A DNA stretch of 64,000 bases from Perognathus longimembris pacificus (GCF_023159225.1 NC_063171.1:7551886-7615885), one strand, 5' to 3'; numbered from the stretch's first letter, positions 44,545-57,460 are shown. Notes: generated by a model from the sequence alone, not told the origin. Program-made: numbers and translations.

Positions 44545-45770
44545 GCTGCATGGATGACTACAGGGCAGACATTGCAGAACATGAGCAGCTGAGAACTATA
44601 GGGATGAGGGTGCTGGCATCAGGAGATATTGATGGCTGTGGAGGAGCTTATACTTAATTGTTTCAGTATTAATGTGATACAGCTTTGCAATGTGAATTCT
44701 CTGAAGAGGGAGTTCTGATTTCTAGGCAATATTCTCTGATATCACAGTAGACAAATTTCATTCTCTGAGGCAAATTCTTCCATGGGTAACTCAGACAAAC
44801 TGAGGACAAGATTGGAAATAAAAATAGAAAAATAAATATCTTCAAATATTCCAATATTAAACATTTCACTTGAAATTTATGTGTAATTTTCTATACACAT
44901 ATATCAAATGGATATATTCAAATAAATATATATCTCAATAACTTGGCCAACTTTTTGAGATATTATTTGAGTGTGAATATATAAAACAGTAGAGGCTCAT
45001 AGGATTAGACTGAAACATTTCAGGGTAAATCCCTAAACATTATACCAAGTGTACACAAAACTGGATGACATGAGTGAGGTTTGCAAGAAGTTGAATGTTT
45101 TAGTGAAATGAGTTTGGAGCAGGGAACTACAGAAAAGATAGCTGATGTCTGAAATTTAAATTGAATATTTGAATATTTTTCAAAGATCTGATATTAAAAT
45201 CATATAAACTAATCACTAAGGTAGTTACCTTTGAATATTTTTCATATGAAATTAAGTGCTCCTGGTTTGAACATTCTGTTATGAATCAGAAATCTGGTAT
45301 AAAATGTTATCAAGAATCAATAAACCATTAACCTTTTTCATCCTGTATGTACTTACACACACAGACATTTAAGTGTAAATTTAATTATCATAATTAAAGG
45401 GAAGAAGGCATGATTTCTTTGAAAATAATGTATGAATCTTATTTTTCCATCTTATTAGACAACACAATTTCTACTGATTATTTCTCTGGAACAGAGGAGA
45501 GATCCCAGTCACAAATCAAAAATTAAAATCTCCCGTTGAGCAGGTTTATGAATCAATAGGAAAAAAAATTGGGAATAAACTGAAGGGAAAAATCAACTGC
45601 ACAATACAAAAACAACAACAACTCTTGTTTCCATTTCTTGGAGTCCATTTTTATAAAAATCATTTTATATGATCATATGCACATATTTATTGATCCCTTA
45701 TATCTTCTCCTAAGGATAGTCTCCTTTTAAAATAAAAATATTCTCCTTTGTTCTCACTCTGTGAATTTTT
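44545..45770. other. Upstream flank of the OR13G1-like gene
   Basis: AT-rich, no recognised repeats. The OR promoter and leader exon probably lie here or further right but cannot be pinned down by eye. Confidence 0.35.
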
Positions 45771-45771
45771 A

Positions 45772-47560
45772 TTTTATTTTTTTGTTTTTTAAAACTTTAT
45801 TTTAATGTAACTATGCTTACAGAAATACACTCATATCGGTTAATAGAATGCAATTTAACTTTAACTTACCTTACACAATTTCAACCAAAAATATTGGTAC
45901 ATGGTTTACAATTTTTTTTTAAATTTGCAATTTTTTAAATCTACTACAAATGTATAAAAAGATCCTCCGTCAAATGCTGCTAAAGAAAGTAGAATGAACC
46001 TTGAGAAATATACCTTTGGTTTGCTTCAGAAAAATAACAAGTATTGCACTGTAAAAGTTTATAAAATTGGTGCAACAAAACATTGTTTTAATGTTACAAT
46101 GCCAATTTACCAAGTTCAATAACTAGTGGATGTGGGACTGGGAGCCTATGTACACATACGAAACCGGAAGAGCTATCTGATTCAGTTAATATTGCATGTA
46201 TATTGTAAATTTACACAAACCAAGATTCAGATCATTTCTTAAATTTGAATTAACACTATCAGCTAGCTCACTTCATCTTCTGAGGTGAACAAGGACACTA
46301 CACACAACAGCTGTAAGTTTTTCTGACTTATGCACCGAAGAAAATTCAGTTTCTTCCTCAGCTATCAGTCCAGAAGTAATAGCATACTAAAGGCAAGGTA
46401 TTCCTTCCACTGTCAACATTCAATGGGGTGATGGAAGTTGAGGTCAACTTGGGTTTTAATTTGCATCAGCACTCATATGCAAAACAGCTCCCAAAGTTAA
46501 TGACCACATAACTTTAGAAATCACTCTAAAATGTGAAACAGTCCATCTTTGAAGACATCCAGCCATAATTATAGGAAGCCTAATCTGACAACTTAGCCCC
46601 TTAGGAATTACACCTCAATTAAAAAAAAAAAAAAGTAGCCCCAAAATAAGAAGCAGCTCTGAAAAAAAATAATACATAACTTAAAATATCTTGGAAAATG
46701 TGAATATAGTTCAAAAATAATTAAGAGATACATTTTCATAAGACTATACCTAGGATTAAGTTTGTAATCTAGTCTAGCATTTCAAGTTTATCACTAGTTA
46801 CTATATATCAATATACAAAATAACATGCTCTTGTTCCCTTCCTTTATTAAAAGGGACAAATTCTAGCTTCACGTCTAGGAATAAGGGGAGACTAACAAGA
46901 TTCAAACAGTTTCATGCAAGTATCACATTTTTCAAATGGTAAAACTCTCAAGTGGACTAGAAGGTCTGATTACTAATACACTTTTCATTGAAACAACTTT
47001 TCATCAGTAAAAATACGTGGCATTAAGGTCCAGAACCTAATATAGGCCTGACAATCCAGTCCACATTTTCTGAAAGGCCTCAAGTCCCAATTCATTTCCA
47101 GTAATGGTGTTTTTACAGTTCAATTTAATAAGGGATTTTAATTTCTTTTTTTCACTTTTCTAGTCTTAAAGGTTAGATTAAAAATCAGTTCAATTTCCCA
47201 GAAGGCATTTTTTTTTCCTTTGCAGTATGAAAGAATCCACAAAGACTCCTTCCTCAAACAGACTCCCAGTCTCTAACCTGTGCTTAATGATGACAATTTC
47301 TCAAAAGTGTAAAGGAGAACTTAGGTAACATGTGCTCGTGAACATTAAAACTAGTTATCAGAAAGATTTAACTAGCTTTATAATTTAAGTCATAAAACAT
47401 AAATATTTGCAGCTAAAACTCCTACTGAAAATGATTGTCGGAGCCTAGAAGTCAACATTTATAAATTCTCACTCATGCACACAAAGTACACAAAATACAC
47501 ACCAGTCTCAAACCACTCACTCATGTCTTGAAAGAATCTTCTGCTATTTTAAATCTTTGG
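45772..47560 (-). pseudogene. Possible UTR-only retrocopy of an unidentified mRNA
   Basis: About 1.8 kb without recognisable L1, SINE or ORF, with the texture of a vertebrate 3' UTR. On the - strand its end has AATAAA (TTTATT on + at 45796-45801), followed within 20 bases by an A-rich run (45764-45790). A loose direct repeat ACTCTG(TG)AATTTTTA occurs at 45756-45771 and 47765-47778, just beyond an adjacent SINE. I cannot name the source transcript. It could also be unique sequence that merely looks like a UTR. Confidence 0.35.
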
Positions 47561-47589
47561 CCTCCCAGTCAATTCCAAATTCAATTTTT

Positions 47590-47763
47590 CTGTGTTTATG
47601 CGCCAGTCCTGGGGCTTGAACTCAGGGCCTGACTGCTGTCCCTGAACTTTTATGCTCAAGGCTAGCGTCCTATCCCTTGGGCCACAGCTCCACCAAAAAT
47701 GGTGGTTAACTTTCCTGCCTGGGCTGGCTTCCAACTGTATCCTCAGATCTCAGCCTCCTGAGG
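47590..47763 (-). mobile_element. Dimeric SINE
   Basis: GCCAGTCCTGGGGCTTGAAC, CTCAAGGCTAGCGTCC, CTTTCCTGCCTGGGCTGG and CCTCAGATCTCAGCCTCC. Confidence 0.75.
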
Positions 47764-47814
47764 AACTCTGAATTTTTAGATTGCTGTTTAATTATTCATG
47801 CCTAGGTGTAAATT

Positions 47815-48725
47815 ATTTGTAGATTTATAGGTACATTCTTATTATTTAAAATGAGGGAAACTATGTATCCTATGTCTCTTTGTCTCTGGCTTACTTCACT
47901 TATTATAACTTTCCCCAAGTCTTTCCATTTCCTTGTGAATGTAGAAATGTTATTCTTTCTGATGGAAACATAGAATTCCATTGTGCACATATACCACATT
48001 TTCTTGATACATTCATCCACTGAGAAACATCTAGGTTGATTCCATAGTTAGCTATGGTAAACAGTGATGCAAAGAACATGATTGTGCTGGTATTTTGTGC
48101 AGCCTACCCTGGTTTGTGGTAATTTGGGGAAATTCCCAGGAGTGAAATTGCTGGGTCATAGGAAAATTCTTTGTTTAGTCTTTTGTGGAACCTCCATACT
48201 GCTTCCCAGAGTGGCTGAACTAGTTTACATTTACACCAAATGTAGTCACATTTCCTTTTGGCCACATCTCTGCCAGCATCTGTTGTTAGTTTTCTTGACA
48301 ATGGCCGTTCTAACCTGGGTGAGTTGGAATCTCAATGTGGTGTTGATTTGCGTTTCTTTTATTGCCAGAGATGGTGAACATTTCTTCATGTGTCTATTGG
48401 CCATTCTTATTTCCTCTCCAGAGAAGTCTCTTTTTAAATTCTTTAGCCCACTTATCAATGAGGTTTGTCTTGCATGTAAGTTTTACAGAAATTGTGGGAC
48501 AAAGTGTAAACCAATTCAGTAGTGATATTCTAGACTAGATATTGTACAACTTGGGAGGGAGAAGTGTTGGGAGGAGGAAAACTGGGAGACAATGAGGGAA
48601 TGGGTGACACTATTCAAAAAGTAATATACTCATTACCTGACTTAACTGTTCAAAAAGAAATATACTCATTACCTGACTTAACTGTGTGAATCCAATAATG
48701 ATGAAAACAACGTTGTTAAAATGCT
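47815..48725 (-). mobile_element. L1 with inverted segment (twin priming)
   Basis: 47830-48475 is reversed late ORF2 (- strand frames 48020-47802, 48301-48104 and 48458-48246, e.g. KRDFSGEEIRMANRHMKKCSPS). From about 48478 the sequence switches to sense 3' UTR: GGGACAAAGTGTAAACC, GGGAGGGAGAAGTG, ATACTCATTACCTGAC. The 3' UTR holds a tandem copy of TTCAAAAAGTAATATACTC...TTAACTG (48613-48648 and 48649-48684). The element's true 3' end is therefore on +, with an inverted 5' part. Confidence 0.8.
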
Positions 48726-48960
48726 CATGCTATCAAAAGCCATAAAAATTCAAAGCAATCAACATAAGTTTCAATGATATTCCTCAAGAAATAGAGAATA
48801 TAACCCTGAAATTCATATGTAAACACAAAAGACCTCAAATAGTCTAAGCTATCCTGAACAAAAAGACCAATGTTAGAGTTATCACAATAAATGATTACAA
48901 ATAATACAAAATATTGTTATTCATAAAGCAATAGGAAGTATATCTCTAGCTTGCTATCCT
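48715..48960 (+). mobile_element. Ancient L1 ORF2 fragment
   Basis: TTCAATGATATTCCTCAAGAAATAG, ATTCATATGTAAACACAAAAGACC and AGTCTAAGCTATCCTGAACAAAAAG are a decayed L1 RT-thumb region. Bases 48961-49380 show nothing recognised. Confidence 0.6.
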
Positions 48961-49384
48961 TGCATTAAGGGTAAAGGTAGAACTTGGAGGCTCTATTCTT
49001 CATTTGTCTGTGTAATGCTTGCAACCCTCACAAATGAGTTTTGGTTTTGGTTGGTTTCTAATTGGTGGTGGATAGGTTAGTTAATGACTGTGTGTTAACC
49101 ACAGAATATTTATTCAGAACAGTTTCCCTGACCCAAGAAAGAGATGAATGTTGTCTTCTATCTATAGATATCTAAACAATGGTCAATAGTTTCTCTTGGA
49201 TGCTCCAATTGTGACTAGTGTAGTGTGGATGTTATATCAAAGTCCTTACATCAGAAGTCCACAATATCTTGAAAATAAGGACCTGTATACATCCTTAGGA
49301 AATTCTTTTCTTCAAGTCATAAATTCCAAAGCTATTTCATCTTAGTTAGGTAATCAAGAAATATCATTTGTTTTAGTCACTTTT

Positions 49385-49444
49385 CTTCCTTCCTTCCTTC
49401 CTTCCTTCCTTCCTTCCTTCCTTCCTTCCTTCCTTCCTTCCTTC
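49385..49444. repeat. (TTCC)n microsatellite
   Basis: About 15 near-perfect TTCC units, followed by a pyrimidine-rich tract to 49480. Confidence 0.95.
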
Positions 49445-49479
49445 TTCCCTCTCTCTTTCTTCATTCTTTCTTTTCTTTT

Positions 49480-49695
49480 TTATCTGTGATGGTCCTGGGG
49501 CTTGAAGTCAGGGCCTGGGTGCTGCTGTTAGTCTTGCTTAAGGCTGGAGCTCTACCACTGGAGCCACAGCTCCACTTACAGTTATTTTGGTATTTAATTG
49601 GAAGTAAGAGTCTCAAGGATTTTCCTCATTCATCCTCAGATCTCAATGTCCTGAATAGGTAGCATAATAGGAATGAGCCATCACTGTCCAGCTTT
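49480..49695 (-). mobile_element. Dimeric SINE
   Basis: GGTCCTGGGGCTTGAAGTCAGG, CTTAAGGCTGGAGCTCTACC, TATTTAATTGGAAGTAAGAG and ATAGGAATGAGCCATC. Confidence 0.7.
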
Positions 49696-50235
49696 AAAAC
49701 TATTTTATATGTAAAATGTTATTATAAATGGCTGTCATTATGCAATACAACAGATCACTAAAACTTAATACTAAGGTGTGATTGAAATTTTGTACTCTCT
49801 GATCAGTTTCTCTCCTTTCCCATCCGTTTAATCCAGTTTTCGTAACCTTCTTTTTCTTTATGTTTCTATGAGGTTGATTTTGTAAAAACAATATCAGCTA
49901 ATGGATAAATACAGAACCCCCAAATTACAAATATTTATGGATAATCTCCAATGGATAATCTCCAAATATCAAGGACATAATGATGGAGATTGGGAAATGT
50001 AGATATTCACATATCTCATAAGATACAAAAAGTGGATAAAGATTCCATGACTGTGCTCTGGTCAGGGGTTTCTTGCATAGGATCTGTGTTTTGGGGATTA
50101 GGCGAAAGAGAGTTCATCAATCTAAAAGTACCTGTATAGCAAAGGAAACAGTAAATGGAGTAAAAAGTTAGTCTTCAGATTGTGAGAAAGAAGATATTTA
50201 AAATATGCAAGAACCTTGGATAAAAACTAAATTAA

Positions 50236-50427
50236 GGCTGGGAATGTGACTTAGTGGTAGAGTGCTTGCCTAGCATGCATGAAGCCCTGGGTTTGATTCT
50301 TCAGTACCACATAAACAGAAAAAACTGGAAGTAGCACTGTGGCTCAAGTGGTAGAGTGCTAGCCTTCAACCATAGAAGCTCAGGTTCAGTGCCAGGCCCC
50401 AAGTTCAAGCCACAGGACTGGAATAAA
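50236..50427 (+). mobile_element. Composite ID-like SINE with target duplication
   Basis: GGCTGGGAATGTGACTTAG through GGCTCAAGTGGTAGAGTGC to ACAGGACTGGAAT plus A-run. Flanked by AAAAACTAAATTAA at 50222-50235 and 50428-50441. Confidence 0.93.
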
Positions 50428-50569
50428 AAAAACTAAATTAAAAAATTAGCAACAAGTCTTAGTAGATACATTGCAAAAATAAAATATAAATGACAACAAT
50501 ATTTATGAAATAAGCATAAATTAAAATTACAATGAGATATTATATATTTGATTACTTATGCTAAAACAT

Positions 50570-51010
50570 GAATGATCACTACTTTAGTGAGCCTGTGGTT
50601 AAAAGAGAATACTGGTACAATGTTGGTGGAAACACAAATTAGTGTAATCATTTCAGAACATAGTGTGACGGTTCCTCAAAAACTAAAGGTAGAAACCCTA
50701 CATGATCCAGTAATCCTACCTCTGGTTATTTACCCTAAGTCCTGAAATTAGAATGTGAAACAGATCTTTTCATTCAACATTATTCTGTTGACCAGGGTGC
50801 AGAATCAAAATATGTGTCCATCGCAGGTGAATGAATAATGAAAATGTGGTATATGTATACAATGAAAATGTTGTCACTCAAGATTGCCTGAGTACAATTG
50901 AGGTTTTTACGCCAAAAAGTTAGCCAGGTAGAGAGAGACAAATACTCTATTATGTCAGTTATATTTGGAATTAAAAGTCAATTTTCTAGATTTAGAAAGA
51001 AGGGAAGTGG
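50570..51010 (+). mobile_element. Ancient L1 ORF2 C-terminus and 3' part
   Basis: ATACTGGTACAATGTTGGTGG, TTCCTCAAAAACTAAAGG, CCAGTAATCCTACCTCTGG, GTGTCCATCGCAGGTGAATG and ATGTGGTATATGTATACAATG are in canonical L1 order. It may be the same old element as 48715-48960. Confidence 0.7.
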
Positions 51011-51239
51011 TCATCTGAATTTTAAACACATGTTCTGCAGTTTCTCATTTCTCCACTTTGATTAAGTGGAGATCATGACAGTAATAACATTGCTGAATTG
51101 CTCTTTGGATTAAATAATGAGTAATGAGTTGTGGTAATATCCCACTTAGTAAGATGCCTAGGTAGTAATATGATAGTGTAGGGATGGCATCTGGCTAAAA
51201 TAAAAAGTAAGTGTAGCTAAAAAAGAAACCTAAAGTGAA

Positions 51240-51345
51240 AAAATGGATGGGGTAGAAGCTCAAGTAGTAGAGTGCATGCCTAGGAAGTACATGTCACTGA
51301 AGTGAAATCTTAGTGAAGTCTCTCTCACAAAAAAAGGAAAGTGAA
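51240..51345 (+). mobile_element. tRNA-like SINE, degraded
   Basis: GGGGTAGAAGCTCAAGTAGTAGAGTGCATGCC and GTGAAATCTTAGTG plus an A-run resemble one ID-like unit. Sequence from 51346 to 52560 contains no recognised feature. Confidence 0.55.
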
Positions 51346-52585
51346 TTTTCACTCCAATTCTGGGAATATACTGAGCTACCAATTAATAGTAATAATTAAT
51401 ATTTAGAATTTTAAACACAAAATGAAAATTTTCTGCAAAGGAGTTTCTACAAAGGAGTTTCACTCTAATGTTTCTATACATGCATAGAATGTACCAAATA
51501 AATGCACATCTCATTTTCTATTGTCTTTCTTCCTCATTCTTAAAACTATTTCAACCAACTTCCTTATTCTGTGCATATGAAATATTTAACTGTACTCATT
51601 TTTTGTATTGAAAAATTGATGGGGGTGTTACAGTTAGAAGTAAGGTAATGAGTTTACCTCTCCCTAGTGCCCACCCCACCCAGTTGTAAGGTTCATACCA
51701 ACATAGTGACAAGTGAGTATCAATGTTGCATTAGTTCAGCCTTTGATGACTGTCCTCATTGTTATCTACTCTCTTCATTAGCCTTCTCCAGAATTTAACA
51801 CTTTCATGAGAACCTGTTTTCTTTTATTCTCTTGTACAAGAAAGTTTCACCATAGCATTTCACATATGCATGTTATATTTTATATATTATATATATATGT
51901 TATATCAGATTAACCTCTCCTTTCTCCAATTAAAATTAAAATTTCAAAATTTATGCTTTATCATGAGATGTTTTTAACAATGAGACAGTTTCACTATGCA
52001 ATGGAAATATTTTTTCTATTAATATATATCAAATTACTGAATAAATATTGTAATAAAAGAATAAGTCTGTAATAAAAGAATTAAGTCTGAAGAGTAACAT
52101 CTGATTTAGTTACAATAAAAGTGTGCATACTTGATAATATTTAAAGCTCACATTTCATACTCACCACAGTACTTTTGAAATTATTTAAGCTATAGCATGT
52201 TTGTAGTCATCTTGGAATTAATTGTAGAACACCAAACAATCAACTAACATGCTCTGTGAACATGAAAAAATTATTAAGGTATAAAATAATTTTACATAGT
52301 AATATCGTACACTTACTTTGATTTTAAGATTATGGAATGAATTAGGGTTGTTGTTGCTCAAACCTATCAATTTTACTGCACATTCAATTTTTTCTATGTA
52401 CCAATTATTTTATTGCTTATTCAATGTTCTTTTTTATATACCTTTAAATTTTTCAGTGTCCTTCCTCTCTCTTACATAGTTCATTCATATAGGAATTTTT
52501 TCATCTCATAGATAATTCTGCTTTAATTCCATATAAATATTTAACAGGTTATGAAGGGTGTGAGAGAAGAGGGAAAGAGGAGAAG

Positions 52586-53014
52586 TGTTGGGAGCCGAGC
52601 TAGCAGCTAAGCTCACCCTGACCTCTGGCTGTGCTGTTATCACAAGGAATGTGATAAGATTTGGCTTAATTGACAGCCAGCACTTACCAAGATGTTTTAC
52701 TGTGTCCATAGAAGCCTGGTTTATTTTAACCATTCAGCCTTGTCTTGTTTTACTGCTTCTTGTTATTTACCGAAAAGCTTTCTTATTTTCTTAAACTTTA
52801 GTAACCCTATGCCATTCCCTGGTTCCCAAACTGCATATAAGCTGGAAGTTAAGAATAAATGGGGCTGCAGTCTTGAGCTACAATCTTGAGCTGCAGACCT
52901 CCCGGACCCTATCTTTGTCTCTTGTCTTTTTTCTCTTGTCTTGTATTTTTCCCTTTTCTTTAATCCTCGCCCCCCTCATTCAGGATTCCCTTTCGTTGCT
53001 GGCTGGCTCTGGCA
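52586..53014 (+). mobile_element. Solo LTR, IAP-like endogenous retrovirus
   Basis: 429 bp starting TGTTGGGAGCCG (the classic IAP-type start) and ending CTGGCTCTGGCA. Perfect 6-bp duplication GAGAAG at 52580-52585 and 53015-53020. TATA-like ATATAA at 52835-52840, AATAAA at 52854-52859, and a pyrimidine-rich R/U5 (CTTTGTCTCTTGTC repeats). No internal viral genes. Frames 52585-52794 and 52692-52889 are LTR noise. Confidence 0.94.
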
Positions 53015-53109
53015 GAGAAGAAACAAATTCTAAGTTATAAATGGAAACATACATGGGGGCATCAGATATAAAATATACCTGGTAGCATGAAAATATTGTA
53101 GAACAGGAT

Positions 53110-54335
53110 GAGGAACACTATGGCCCCTAAGAATGAGTCAAAACTTCCTAAGATCCAGAATCACAACAAATTAAAGGAACCTAGATAAACGAGATTGCAT
53201 CAAACTGAAGAGTTTCTGCATGGCAGAGGCTATGGATAAGTGAAAATGGGAGAAGATTTTTGCTAGCTATGCATTAGACAAGGTCCTCGATTCTAAAGTA
53301 TACTTAGAGGTAAAAAATATATATATATACCCCTCCCAAAGAACTCTCAAAAACTCAAGAACAAATAAATTGGCCAAAGACTTAAAGAGAAACTTCTCAG
53401 AAGGGGAAAGACCAACAGAGACATAAATATTCAATATCTCTGGCCATACAAGAAATGTAAATCAAAACAACAATCAACCTCATCTCAGAAAGGCCATTAT
53501 TAAGAAAACTAGCAATAACAGATGCTAGTGGGAATGTGGCCAAAAGAGAAGTCTACTACACTGTTGGTAAGAATGTAAACTTGTTCAATCGTTCTGCAAA
53601 GAAATATTGGGGTTCCTCAAAAGACTCAACATTGAGCTTCTCTATGCCACAGCAATTCCACTCCTGGGCATTTCTCCAATAGAACACAAACAAGGCCACA
53701 CTAAAGTTACCAACACAGACATGTTCATTGAAGCACTGTTTACCATAGCTAAGATATGGAATCAACCCAGTTGTCCCTCAGAGGATGAACAGATGAATAA
53801 AATCTGGTATATATACATAATGGAATTCTATGCTTCCATAAAAAAGAATGATATTGCCCCACTAATAAAGAAATGGAAAGGCTTGTAAAAAAATACATTA
53901 AGTGAAGTAAGCCAGACCCAAAGAAACATAGGTTACATGTTTTCCCTCATTTGTAGTAATTAGTACCTACAAATTTACAAGTGAACACAATGAGTGCTGA
54001 ATAGTAAGAAAATACACTTGGACATGATAAATTAAGCAGTACTCTAGATATTTGCACAGTAAGACCAAAGGAGGATATTCTTAGGAGAGGATCACAAAGG
54101 CTCAATAGTCATGCGCATGTTTCACTGTTACATTGGTTTACGCTATGTCCTTTGTCTCACCAGAGATACTCAAAGACAATATGTTGGAAATTAACTATAC
54201 ATTGGGGGGACAGTTATTGGGGAGGAGGGAAGATAAAAGAAAAATGAGAAGGTAACCAGTTTGACAAGAAATGTACTCATTACCTTACGTATGTAATTGT
54301 CACCCCTCTGTTAAACACCTTGACAATAAAAATAA
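53110..54335 (+). mobile_element. 5'-truncated L1
   Basis: From the ORF2 part AGATCCAGAATCACAACAAATTAAAGG through the frame 53607-53888 (FLKRLNIELLYATAIPLLGI, IAKIWNQPSC, MEFYASIKKND). It runs to a 3' UTR ending CCCTCTGTTAAACACCTTGACAATAAAAATAATG. Confidence 0.9.
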
Positions 54336-54336
54336 T

Positions 54337-54705
54337 GTTTATCAAAATGAACTCCAAGAAAGGGAAACAAGAGGATTTTTGTTATTTTGATTTTTGTTTC
54401 TTCATTTTTTTCTGTTTTGTCACTGTTTATCATTTCTGTACCATTTGTCTTTTATGTAAGATTTCTGATTTGGGGAGGGCAAATAGGGGGCACAGAAATG
54501 GTGGGAAAAAGGTGAACAAATACAGCAGTGATATTCACTGGACACTATGTTGAAAATTAGATATACAACTTGTGGGAGAGAAGTTTTAGAAGGGAAAAAC
54601 TTTGAGAAAACTAGAGAAGGGGTTGCACTGTTCAAAATACATTACTTGACTTGTGTAACTGTAACCCCTCTGTACATGACATTTACAATATTAAAAAAAT
54701 AAGAA
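54337..54705 (+). mobile_element. L1 3' UTR of a second family
   Basis: TTATCAAAATGAACTCCAAGAAAGGG, GATTTGGGGAGGGCAAATAGG, TTGCACTGTTCAAAATAC and CCTCTGTACATGACATTTACAATATTAAAAAAAT. It abuts the previous copy, which suggests insertion into its A-tail. Confidence 0.8.
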
Positions 54706-56368
54706 AACGTATCTGTGATTATCAATACCTTTCACAGATTACAGGGACAGTCTGTTTAGTACTGTGTGAGATATAACAAGATAAGATTGTTGACATTCTC
54801 ATAGTGTTGATAGGTAGTGAATAGAGAGAAAGTGCATAATAAATAGCAAGACTTCCCTGATGACAGCATAAAGGATAGATTCAGGAAAAAGGTTACATTA
54901 TTCATCTTAAACTGTGACTGCACTTATAAGCAGCATTGGTTTATAGAAAAATACCAACTTAACTAAATTTAACATTAGTATTTATTTCTAGTTGGGAGTT
55001 ACCAAAGAAAAATATGTCAGATAGTACATAAACTATATACAGAGAAAATCCTAACAGGCTAGAGTTACATTACTTAGAAGAATACTAGTACTATGCAAAT
55101 GAACATTGCCAAACTGAGGTCACTGTATGCTTACTGCAATTAGGTCATCAAGTACTTAATAGTTCACAAAGATACTTCATTTATGTGCAATTCCCCAATG
55201 TTTTTTTTTTTAATTGTCAGAGGAGGACTAGGAATCAAGAATATCAATGTCCTTACATAAGGACAATTGTAAGTTAGCATTACAGTGTTATCAGATGAAA
55301 CACTCATTGTTACACAGGCTGGTGACCTGGATATCTAAGTCTTTGACATCTCAAGATAGCAACCATTTTCTGTTGTGATCTGCACAAACATGCAATTGTC
55401 AATTATCAGAGCACAGTTGTTCAATCTCATCTTTATCATCTCCATGTTTGAATATTGTCATTTTCATTGCCATTATAAATATCACAGAAAACTTTTAAAG
55501 AGCCACTGCATATAAGGCAAGGTGCTAAGAAAACAACAGAGAAGCTTGTGTTTTATTAGAATCAAAAGCTTTACATTATCCTATATGTTCATATCATACT
55601 CAGATGGAAGAATTTTATCAGACATCTTTATCCCAAACAATTTTGAATTAGGTAGTATGAAGTCAGGATTGAGTATGGTTCAAATTTTACTTAAGAAACA
55701 TGTTGCATTCTCTTTTGTTTATCTCTCTTTACAGCTAAAATACTGGTACAGAGGCAAACAGAGGTATTTTTTAATTTTTTAGCTTTTAAAATGATCAAAA
55801 AGAAATGAGAATGGAAGATTTGACTCTACAGGGCACTATGAATTATAGAAAAATGAGAAGTAGTACATGTGCTCGAATCATGGTTTGCACCTAAAGCAGT
55901 CCAGAGACCTCTCCGTAGTCTCAGGGACACTGAGGCAGTTAGTCTCTCTAAGACATGCCAAGTCATGAATGCCATGTCTATTCCTAAGAAGTCAAGTTAT
56001 TTTTAAACATCCAAAGTATTTTATTGTCTATGTTTCTTAAGAGCTATAACTTTTCAAATTCAACTTAGATTTTACCACTTATTTTATTCTGGAATTGATC
56101 ACGGATTCTCATGTGTAGCAGGTAGAAAAATATGTACAGTGAGTAAATGAAAATTTCAAACAGGTTGTTTTTCTGAGATAGTTGAATCAACTCAGTGCTA
56201 CTTCAAATCCTGATAAAATGAGGATGTTTGAAAACCTATTTTAGAACCATTTTTATAGTTAAGTTGTATGCCAATCTAGACAACGAGATGTTCTAAAACT
56301 ATATCACAAGCATGTGTTTTGGTATCAGCATACTCGCCTAAGCTGATTTTCTGTTAAATTCTGTTAAA

Positions 56369-56418
<50 letters not shown>

Positions 56419-57145
56419 TTCATACTGAGGCTCAAACCTAGAGCTACAAAACTGTAGTCAAAGCTTGACTTTGCATATTTTATATAAAAATATAAGTGCA
56501 ATATAAATGCAAGTGTTATTAAATAGCTCTGTCTGCTCTGAATTAAATTATAATTACTGTTTTTGGATAGATTTTCTTTCATGCTTTTGTTAAAATGTAT
56601 CTAATACATTACTTCATTCACAAAAATCTCTGTTTTGGATACAATTTTATGATAACAAAAAATCAGGCAGATACTCACTTTAGCTCTTTGTAGGATACAC
56701 TGTGTCTGAATGATGACTTGTATTAACTCACTGGAGCAATAGGAAACAAACACAGTAGTCCTTGTCTATTTTCTGTCTAACTATATCTCATGGTTGCTTA
56801 AGTACTGGCTCATTCATCCTTATGATCAATCAACAGTCTGGTCCTCATGCAAGTAAAAAGGATTCTGGAGATAATATCTTGGGCCATTCTGTAAATTATT
56901 AGAAGAAAATGGATCTCAGAGGAACAATTAAAACAAGCCTGTACTGATTACTAATTATGATGCAGGATGATTTGGTCTTTGTGTTTCATCATTTCTCTTT
57001 GAAGACCAAAATGTACTCTCAAGAAAATGTCTTTGTGGATTTGGAGCTTGAATAATGAGAGATACTGGGAACATAGATCAAGGAATAAATAAGATGGTCA
57101 CACTTATTAAAGTAATTACATTTCTCCCGCTCTCAATAGAAATAA
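54706..57145. other. Intergenic, one microsatellite only
   Basis: No gene or dispersed repeat recognised. It contains the (TG)n listed separately. The 86-codon frame at 55522-55782 (+) has no signature. Confidence 0.4.
56372..56417. repeat. (TG)n microsatellite
   Basis: About 23 uninterrupted TG units, preceded by a duplicated CTGTTAAATT. Confidence 0.97.
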
Positions 57146-57149
57146 GGAA

Positions 57150-57460
57150 ATGAGGGATTGAAGGTGTAGCTTAGTGTGAGAAAACTTGCCTACCATGTGA
57201 AGGGCTCTGGGTTTGATTCACAGTTGTAAAAAATATTAATAGGAGTGACTGGAAATATAAATTTCAGGATGAGGGTTTAAGACAACTTTGCAAACATTCA
57301 CTGTGAGAATGTAATTTGGCTTTCAATTGAATGTAACCTAGACCTTATCATTTTCAATTAACCAGCTAGAAGTAAGAAGTGAAAGTGATAGAGTGACCTT
57401 GAGCCAAAAAGCCATGGTCAAGGCGCTCAGTTCAAATACCACTACCCCCACTCCATTCAC
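57150..57460 (+). mobile_element. ID-like SINE pieces
   Basis: 57155-57230: GAAGGTGTAGCTTAGTGTGAG and GGGCTCTGGGTTTGATTCACAG plus A-run. 57365-57455: a weaker second unit (GTGATAGAGTGACCTTGAGCC, GCGCTCAGTTCAAATACC). Confidence 0.55.

Noticed and set aside
49385..49444. Regular repeats considered as a possible CRISPR-like array
   Set aside because: Simple tetranucleotide microsatellite without spacers, in a mammalian genome.
56364..56582. 72-codon - frame ending in Thr-His repeats
   Set aside because: Produced by translating a (TG)n microsatellite.
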